A stretch of 6,214 bases of DNA from Chlamydiales bacterium (lineage in GTDB: Bacteria; Chlamydiota; Chlamydiia; Chlamydiales; Simkaniaceae): contig JACKPR010000017.1 in assembly GCA_024233395.1 (NCBI GenBank), forward strand, positions 1 to 6,214, read 5' to 3'. The translations under genes and the position numbers were made by a program. Shown piece after piece: positions 1 to 4,877 of the stretch (the stretch's first letter is position 1; every line of letters begins with the position of its first letter). The notes below the pieces were generated by a model. That model worked only from the letters and a program-made list of their open reading frames with translations. It was not told the DNA's origin and did not search any database.

Positions 1-5
1 AAAAT

Positions 6-80
6 TTTTATTATTATAAAATATGAAAATTTTACATTTTATTATTATATTATTGATAAATAAATAACGTTTTATTATAA
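6..80. repeat. A/T-rich leader with phased direct repeats
   Basis: Positions 1-80 contain only five G or C bases. The 13-mer TTTTATTATTATA occurs exactly at 6-18 and 37-49, and a shortened copy (TTTTATTATAA) lies at 70-80. The copies start 31 and 33 bp apart, close to three helical turns. AAAATTTT also occurs at 1-8 and 26-33. The block lies just upstream of, and overlaps, the likely promoter of the 437-residue gene, so it could act as an UP-element, a curved-DNA site or a nucleoid-protein site. This role is inferred. Low-complexity A/T sequence makes short repeats easy to get by chance. Confidence 0.45.
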
Positions 81-81
81 G
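53..81 (+). promoter_or_regulatory. Sigma70/sigma66-type promoter for the 437-residue membrane protein gene
   Basis: A -35 box TTGATA (53-58) and a -10 box TATAAG (76-81) each match the consensus at five of six bases and are separated by an ideal 17-bp spacer. Transcription would begin near 87-89, giving a 5' leader of about 26 nt that contains the AAAGGGG ribosome site. An alternative -10, TATTAT at 73-78, has a poor 14-bp spacer. A/T-rich DNA produces false promoter matches, but both boxes, the spacing and the position before the start codon agree. Confidence 0.5.
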
Positions 82-113
82 TATGTCGAAATTGAAAGGG
101 GAATCAGAAAAGT

Positions 114-1427
114 ATGGAATTTGTAAGTAAATTATTTAGGACAGACCCAACACCTCCAGTTGAGGTCCCACCAGCAAAAACATCAGAAGAATTCACGATC
201 GGAGCGATCTGTAATTTCTTCACCGAGAACATGAATTATCTCATTACAGCTTCTCTTATCTATTTTGCGCTCTTTGCAGGGTTTGCTAGAATGAGAAGTA
301 AGCATCTGATGATAGCTGTTCCAGCTGCAGCGATTTGGACGGTGATTCAAGCTAAAGCTTGGATTGGAACATTAGCTGTAGGAACCACGCTTCTAGGCCT
401 TGCTCAAGCCTTTTTTGCATGGCAATCAGCAGGTGGCGCGACCCAACTAGCGCCAGAATTAGCAGGGATGACATCGAGGTTCACAGAAGGGGCTAGCGGA
501 GTTCGTGATGCGGCTTCTGTTGTCGCTGATCAAGTATTGCGTCAACCACCAGCTGAAAGGGCAAAAGATGTCCCTTCTTCTCGACTTCACGAAGTCGCAG
601 ATTCTGTAATGGACCAAATAGGCAGCAGACACTCTGTACCTTCAACTCCACTAACTGGAGAGCGTACAACCTCTCTTTTTGGGAATGTTGATGAAGCTAT
701 TGAAGAATTTAATGCTTTCTCAGCGCAAAGATCACCTCATGAGGTTGGGATTTCTCCATCCTCAGGAGGACGACAACTTCTTGAAATGGGAGAAGAATTA
801 GACCTAGATAGACTAGCTGATGAAATGGAAGTCTTTTCACCTTCTTCAAGAGATTTAGATCTTAGCTCTCAGAGATTTTCTCCAAGCGATACACTAGGAC
901 AACTTCAAGAAGCTTTACCGGATCCTTCACGAGTATCACCAAGTCATTCTCCAAAATTAGAAAGAATTTGGTCTGAAGTTTCTTCCCAAAGCCTTTCTCC
1001 TGAAACAAATAGAATGTTTGAAAGCATGTGGCAGCAAGGGCTAGAGCAAGCTCCAAAAGATGTGAATGCTCAAGATTGGGCCGCAGAATTCCTTGTCCGA
1101 GAAGGGAAAAAGAAAGGAATGAGCTTCGGGCAAATTGCAAAGTGGTGTGTCGGCTTAGCTATAGCAGGACTTACGATTTGGGGACTTTACAAACTTTGGT
1201 GTGCAACGAGTGAAGAGATTGATCAAGAAGAAGAAGTTCGTGAAGCAGATTTAGAAAAAGATCATCATGATCTCGATGAATTAGAAACAGAATCAGGATG
1301 GCTAAGTAGTCTTGGAAATGCTTTATCCTATCTCGTTCCAGAATCTGATGGGTACGGTTCTGATACCGATGGGATGCACATGCTTGGCGGCGGACTGATG
1401 ACGTTTGATAGCGATAGATATTACTAG
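114..1427 (+). CDS. Hypothetical membrane protein, 437 aa, Ser-Pro-rich, inclusion-membrane-protein-like layout
   Basis: I do not recognise this family. The start is the only one possible: the frame has a stop at 93-95 and no other start codon, and AAAGGGG (95-101) lies 12 nt upstream. There is no cleavable signal peptide. Residues 41-59, about 65-80 and 84-103 are closely spaced hydrophobic segments with short basic turns (RSKH, K81). Residues 104-338 are hydrophilic and probably largely disordered. Seven Ser-Pro pairs fall between residues 207 and 296, four of them as SPS (214, 242, 256, 275). A last hydrophobic segment at 341-362 follows a KKK and is followed by a very acidic stretch (366-393, rich in Glu and Asp). 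The C-terminus is Gly/Asp/Tyr-rich. The closely spaced hydrophobic N-terminal region recalls chlamydial Inc proteins, but the extra C-terminal segment is atypical. A secreted or inclusion-membrane role is inference only. It has its own promoter and terminator, so it is monocistronic. Confidence 0.85.
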   Translation: MEFVSKLFRTDPTPPVEVPPAKTSEEFTIGAICNFFTENMNYLITASLIYFALFAGFARMRSKHLMIAVPAAAIWTVIQAKAWIGTLAVGTTLLGLAQAFFAWQSAGGATQLAPELAGMTSRFTEGASGVRDAASVVADQVLRQPPAERAKDVPSSRLHEVADSVMDQIGSRHSVPSTPLTGERTTSLFGNVDEAIEEFNAFSAQRSPHEVGISPSSGGRQLLEMGEELDLDRLADEMEVFSPSSRDLDLSSQRFSPSDTLGQLQEALPDPSRVSPSHSPKLERIWSEVSSQSLSPETNRMFESMWQQGLEQAPKDVNAQDWAAEFLVREGKKKGMSFGQIAKWCVGLAIAGLTIWGLYKLWCATSEEIDQEEEVREADLEKDHHDLDELETESGWLSSLGNALSYLVPESDGYGSDTDGMHMLGGGLMTFDSDRYY

Positions 1428-1441
1428 GTTCACCTTTCATA

Positions 1442-1466
1442 ACGTGAGTTCGATTCGAACTCATGT
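1442..1466 (+). other. Tight hairpin just after the membrane protein gene
   Basis: Bases 1442-1452 pair with 1456-1466 around a 3-nt ATT loop. The stem has 11 pairs: ten Watson-Crick and one G-U (1444-1464). The central 19 bases (1445-1463) are perfect apart from the loop. It starts 15 bp after the stop codon and ends 5 nt before the terminator stem. There is no U-run directly after it, so it is not itself a standard terminator. It could protect the mRNA 3' end, assist termination, or be a palindromic protein-binding site. Confidence 0.5.
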
Positions 1467-1468
1467 GT

Positions 1469-1500
1469 AACCCGAGGGGAAACTCTCGGGTTTTTCTTTT
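1469..1500 (+). terminator. Rho-independent terminator
   Basis: CCCGAG (1471-1476) pairs with CTCGGG (1485-1490). A G-U and a G-C pair extend the stem inward to a GAAA tetraloop (1479-1482), and two A-U pairs extend it outward (1469-1470 with 1491-1492). The run TTTTTCTTTT (1491-1500) follows at once. This is a textbook intrinsic terminator for the upstream gene, reading in the + direction only because the other side lacks a T-run on the opposite strand. It implies that the PBP2 operon needs its own promoter in the 50 bp that follow. Confidence 0.9.
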
Positions 1501-1528
1501 GCCTTTCCACATCTTTTTTTGTTATCTT
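1499..1528 (+). promoter_or_regulatory. Weak candidate promoter for the PBP2 operon
   Basis: The terminator ends at 1500 and the PBP2 start is at 1551, so a dedicated promoter should lie between or overlap the terminator. The best match I find is TTGCCT (1499-1504), an 18-bp spacer, and TATCTT (1523-1528), each matching the consensus at only four of six bases. It would start transcription near 1535, leaving a leader of about 16 nt with no Shine-Dalgarno sequence. The alternative is read-through from upstream. Confidence 0.2.
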
Positions 1529-1550
1529 CATCTAAAAAATGCCATGATGT

Positions 1551-4500
1551 ATGACAAGTAGCCGCGACGTCCCTCACAAAGCCAATAATGTTCTTCATTT
1601 AATCATGATTGCCTTTTTAATGATTGCTCTTCGTGTTTGGTATTTAGGGGCCGTGAAACATGATGAATATCTAGAAAAAGCACTGAAACCACAAAGACGA
1701 ACTGTTGTTGAAGCAGCACCTAGAGGAACGATTCGCGATCGTTTTAATCTCCCTTTAGCAATCAACAAGGTGCAATACAATGCCGCTGTTTGTTTTGATC
1801 GAATTCGAGAAATTCCTGTGGTGAATTGGGAAAAAGACGAGAGGGGTAAAAAGGTTCGCGTTTATGAAAGACGACTCTACATTGAAAAACTCTCGAGGAT
1901 GCTTGGCGATGCTTTGGAAATGGACCCGATAGCCATTGAAGATCTCATCTATAGCAAAGCCTCAATTTTTCCTAATACCCCCTTTATCTTGAAGGAAGAT
2001 GTTTCTGAAAAGCTCTACTACCGCCTCCGCTTAATGGAAAAAGATTGGACAGGGCTTAGTATGCAGCGGGCAGCAAAGCGGTATTACCCGCAAGGAAAGG
2101 TTGGCTCCGATATCGTTGGTTATATGGGCGCGATTAATGAAAAGCAGTATTTAGCCATTGCTGAAGAGATCAAAGAGCTTTCTCTTTTCTTAGAACAAAG
2201 GGAAGAAGGTCTTCCTATTCCCCTTCCGAAAGGATTTTACAGTTCTCATGATGCTCTGATGCGCTTGAAAGAACTCAAAGAAAAAGCCTATACGATCCAT
2301 GCCCATGTTGGAAAGTCTGGGATTGAAAGAAAATTCGATGAAGCTTTGCGGGGAATGTATGGGAAACATCAGGTGGAAATCGGTGCAAAAGGGCGTTTCA
2401 TCCGTGACCTCCCAGGTGGAAAAGAAGCGGAGCCTGGAGACCGGATTCTTTTGACAATTTCTTCAGAACTTCAAGCGTATGCCGAGGAGCTCCTTGTGAT
2501 GAATGAGCGGGATCGGGAAAGGCACTTTTCACTAGCAGGGAAGGGACATGATACCGTCCATTCCCCTTGGATTAAAGGGGGCTCGATTGTTGCAATGATC
2601 CCTGAAACAGGTGAAATCGTTGCCATGGCCTCTTATCCTCGATTTGACCCCAATGACTTCATTTTAACCGACAAAAACCGCAGTGAAAAAATCGAGGGGA
2701 TCCGAAAGTGGCTTGAAAGTTCTAGTCATATTGGTGCGATTTGGGATGGATTTTCTCCAATGGAAAGAGAACTCGAGACCTATATTGAAAAGGAAAGTTT
2801 ATCCTGGGACTCTTATCTTGACCAAATTCTATCACTTAATTGCCAAGTGAGAAAAAGCCTTCGAAAACTCCCCTCTGTTTATCATGGAGTCCATCTCCAA
2901 CATGTTATGGGTGCTCTCCAAAAGGTTCTCGAAAATGAAACCATGGCCGACACGATTGAAACCCTTTATCCTGAAATAAAAAAAGAAGAAGAACATCTTT
3001 TAGCCCATATTTCTCACAAAAAATCGAGAAAAGATGTGCAAGATGGCGCGTCAGATTTGTTCTCCCCAGGGCGAGAACATTGTCAAATCGACAAGGTGAG
3101 CCCTGGGGAGGGCAAAGGTGATGTGACAAATTGTGCATCTTTTCCGATAGATTGTGAGAACTGTGGGTTAGTCAAAGAGATTCGAAAAGAGATCGATCCG
3201 ATTTTAAAACCGATCAAATCAAATAAGGATAAGCTCCTTTTTCTTGATCTTCTTCGCCTTCTTGCTCCTGGAAACTTATTTTCCAGTGATTCTCTTGAAG
3301 AAGCAAAAGGGCTTTCTCCAGCTAAATATCGGGAGCTCTCACAAGCTTTTGTGAGAGTAAAAAAAGAGGTCAAACAAAGGGTAGAAACCCTCTATCACGA
3401 ACGGATTTTTCCAAGGTGGCGAAATAAACATTTTAAAGCTTACCTCAAAGAAAAACGAGAAGAAGAAAAGCTGCGGAAAACCTATGCGCATCCTTATACC
3501 GATTATTTAGAAGAAGGAGAAAAAAAACTTTTTGCAGAATTTTGGAAAGAACATGAATGGAAATTTTTTGATGCTTTTATCTATGGAAATGTTACCAATG
3601 ACCTAGAACTCCAACCCTTTCTTTTTCATCTTATCGTCAAAAGTAAAGAAGTGGAGGGAAATCTAAAAGAGGCACTCCTCTGGGTTCGAGAACGAAAACC
3701 TTCTCTCGATCTACTAGCAACGATCCGTTCTTATGAAGAGCTTACCGATCCCCTTTGGGGCTATTATTATTCTTTAAGACATCCTTCCCTCAAGGGCCTC
3801 GCTGGAGCGTTTTATCCTCGAAATGGATATGGCTATGGAAAATCTTTTGCCTATGGGTGGGCGACTCCCATCGGCTCCCTTTTTAAAGTCGTTACCGGCT
3901 ATGAAGCACTAAAGCAAAGATATCTTCTCCACCAAGATCATCATATCCCCTTACATGACTTAAGCCCTTTGGAAATTATTGATGAGATCAATCCTAAGAT
4001 TGTTACCGATAAAGGAATCGTTTTAGGGCGTTATTTAGATGGGACATTTATCACCAGGCACCACAAAGGAGGAAGAATGCCTAGAAGTCATGCTTCCTTA
4101 GGAAAAGTAGACTTTAGATCTGCCATGGAACGCTCGAGTAATATTTATTTTTCCCTTCTTGCTGGTGAGGTGATAGAGCATCCCGCAGATCTTCAAAAAA
4201 CCACTCTCCGCTTTGGTTTTGGAAAACCGACAGGGATTGATCTTTATGGAGAAATTGGTGGCTATGTTCCCGATGATATCCGCCACAATCAAACAGGGCT
4301 TTATGCCTTTGCCATTGGCCAACACTCCCTTGTTGTGACTCCCCTTCAATCCGCTTCAATGCTTGCAACGATTGGAAATGGAGGAGCCGTACTCAAACCT
4401 CAAATCGTGAAAATGCAAGCAAACTCTTCGGGAGTGACTGAAAAAACTCGAGAGGTGAAACGGTACTTGGAGATGCCTTCCCGTGTGCGAACAGAACTAA

Positions 4501-4877
4501 TGGAGGGAATGAAACGGGTGGTCATGGGTGAAAAAGGGCCTGTACAACCTTACCGGATTCGGGCTCTATATGAACATCCTAAATGGATTCCTGACTATAA
4601 GGCGATTCAAAGTCAATTTATTGGGAAAACCTCGACAGCAGAGTTTATCTATCGTCCTTTTCTCGATCGAGAGGGAACCCCTTTAATGTGCAAAGATATT
4701 TGGTTTGGTGGCCTTTCTTTTAAAGAGGGAGATGATTATCGGGTCGACATGCCCGATCTATCCGTCGTTGTCTATTTGAAATTTGGTGATTATGGTAAAG
4801 AGGCTGCTCCTCTTGCTGCGTTAATGATAAAGAAGTGGAGAGAAATCCAATCGAAAAATTACAATGATTCGCAATGA
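1551..4877 (+). CDS. mrdA: Penicillin-binding protein 2 (class B peptidoglycan D,D-transpeptidase), chlamydial long form
   Basis: This enzyme cross-links peptidoglycan stem peptides. It is anchored in the inner membrane with its catalytic part in the periplasm, and chlamydial annotations call it pbp2 or pbpB. Residues 1-12 are cytoplasmic and 13-33 form a membrane anchor. Residues 55-305 are the PBP dimerisation/pedestal region, with the hallmark APRGTIRDRFNLPLA at 56-70 and GKSGIERKFDEALRG at 254-268. The transpeptidase domain begins at about 342 (GGSIVAMIPETGEIVAMASYP). It is interrupted at about 372-735 by a charged, mostly helical insertion and resumes before the active-site motifs: S776-L-F-K779 (nucleophile Ser), S862-S-N864 and K1026-T-S1028. 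The third motif is normally KTG or KSG, so Ser1028 is unusual. At 1,108 residues it is far longer than typical PBP2 (about 630). The start at 1551 is the first possible in frame after a stop at 1545-1547. No Shine-Dalgarno is visible, and three other ATGs lie just upstream in a jumble of frames. The next in-frame starts (Met19, Met24) would fall inside the membrane anchor. Its end overlaps the next gene by ATGA. An FtsI-type assignment is less likely given the length and N-terminus. Confidence 0.93.
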   Translation: MTSSRDVPHKANNVLHLIMIAFLMIALRVWYLGAVKHDEYLEKALKPQRRTVVEAAPRGTIRDRFNLPLAINKVQYNAAVCFDRIREIPVVNWEKDERGKKVRVYERRLYIEKLSRMLGDALEMDPIAIEDLIYSKASIFPNTPFILKEDVSEKLYYRLRLMEKDWTGLSMQRAAKRYYPQGKVGSDIVGYMGAINEKQYLAIAEEIKELSLFLEQREEGLPIPLPKGFYSSHDALMRLKELKEKAYTIHAHVGKSGIERKFDEALRGMYGKHQVEIGAKGRFIRDLPGGKEAEPGDRILLTISSELQAYAEELLVMNERDRERHFSLAGKGHDTVHSPWIKGGSIVAMIPETGEIVAMASYPRFDPNDFILTDKNRSEKIEGIRKWLESSSHIGAIWDGFSPMERELETYIEKESLSWDSYLDQILSLNCQVRKSLRKLPSVYHGVHLQHVMGALQKVLENETMADTIETLYPEIKKEEEHLLAHISHKKSRKDVQDGASDLFSPGREHCQIDKVSPGEGKGDVTNCASFPIDCENCGLVKEIRKEIDPILKPIKSNKDKLLFLDLLRLLAPGNLFSSDSLEEAKGLSPAKYRELSQAFVRVKKEVKQRVETLYHERIFPRWRNKHFKAYLKEKREEEKLRKTYAHPYTDYLEEGEKKLFAEFWKEHEWKFFDAFIYGNVTNDLELQPFLFHLIVKSKEVEGNLKEALLWVRERKPSLDLLATIRSYEELTDPLWGYYYSLRHPSLKGLAGAFYPRNGYGYGKSFAYGWATPIGSLFKVVTGYEALKQRYLLHQDHHIPLHDLSPLEIIDEINPKIVTDKGIVLGRYLDGTFITRHHKGGRMPRSHASLGKVDFRSAMERSSNIYFSLLAGEVIEHPADLQKTTLRFGFGKPTGIDLYGEIGGYVPDDIRHNQTGLYAFAIGQHSLVVTPLQSASMLATIGNGGAVLKPQIVKMQANSSGVTEKTREVKRYLEMPSRVRTELMEGMKRVVMGEKGPVQPYRIRALYEHPKWIPDYKAIQSQFIGKTSTAEFIYRPFLDREGTPLMCKDIWFGGLSFKEGDDYRVDMPDLSVVVYLKFGDYGKEAAPLAALMIKKWREIQSKNYNDSQ
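3000..3171 (+). repeat. 172-bp imperfect palindrome inside the PBP2 reading frame
   Basis: Bases 3000-3072 are complementary to 3100-3171 around a 27-nt centre. Aligning by hand, positions summing to 3172 pair from 3028 to 3072. Positions summing to 3171 pair from 3000 to 3026, and A3027 is a single bulge. The 72 positions give 54 Watson-Crick pairs, 9 G-U pairs and 9 mismatches. The innermost 11 pairs are perfect (CTCCCCAGGGC against GCCCTGGGGAG). Another near-perfect block, 3028-3041 with 3131-3144, has only two G-U pairs. The centre contains a further 5-bp stem (3080-3084 with 3090-3094). The stretch 3044-3128 has 47 G/C in 85 bases, visibly richer than its flanks. It encodes residues 484-540 without breaking the frame, inside the family's insertion domain. 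It may be an in-frame palindromic mobile element, an inverted duplication, or an mRNA structure. The pairing is observed; the origin is inference. Confidence 0.85.
3336..3357 (+). repeat. Perfect short inverted repeat in the PBP2 insertion, sharing an octamer with the large palindrome
   Basis: CTCTCACAA (3336-3344) and TTGTGAGAG (3349-3357) are exact reverse complements around GCTT; a G-U pair (3335-3358) extends the stem by one. It encodes residues near 596-603. The octamer TCTCACAA and its complement TTGTGAGA also occur in the arms of the large palindrome, at 3012-3019 and 3152-3159, making two inverted pairs within 345 bp. This may be a related element remnant or a coincidence of two 8-mers. 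Confidence 0.6.

Noticed and set aside
83..130. 15-codon ORF overlapping the start of the membrane protein gene, a possible leader peptide
   Set aside because: Its ATG lies upstream of the predicted transcription start (about 87-89), it lacks a ribosome site, and the AAAGGGG inside it better serves the ATG at 114.
582..597. 16-bp palindrome (7-bp arms, 2-nt centre) in the membrane protein gene
   Set aside because: The arms are short and neighbouring bases do not extend them. A single case of this size is expected by chance in 6 kb.
1446..1465. GTTCGATTC in the intergenic hairpin resembles a tRNA T-loop, so a tRNA remnant or attachment site was considered
   Set aside because: The flanking bases do not form a T-stem around that loop; they form a longer palindrome centred on ATT. 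No acceptor or anticodon arm is visible.
862..1512. Minus-strand ORFs of 92 and 113 codons opposite the membrane protein gene and its terminator
   Set aside because: They lie opposite a well-supported gene, one runs through the terminator, and neither has a plausible ribosome site or a recognisable product.
3000..3171. The palindrome as a rho-independent terminator or a small RNA gene
   Set aside because: It lies in the middle of an intact coding frame, no T-run follows either strong stem, and no promoter is evident directly upstream.
2664..3755. The PBP2 insertion as a separate gene, intein or assembly error
   Set aside because: The frame is uninterrupted through both junctions, there are no intein splice motifs (no Cys/Ser start with a His-Asn end), and long PBP2 is expected in Chlamydiota.
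3750..3760. CCCC-TTT-GGGG mini-hairpin in PBP2
   Set aside because: Only four pairs, with no extension; treated as chance.
4098..4368. Two overlapping minus-strand ORFs opposite the transpeptidase domain
   Set aside because: They are opposite conserved catalytic sequence (the SSN motif region) and have no family resemblance or ribosome site.
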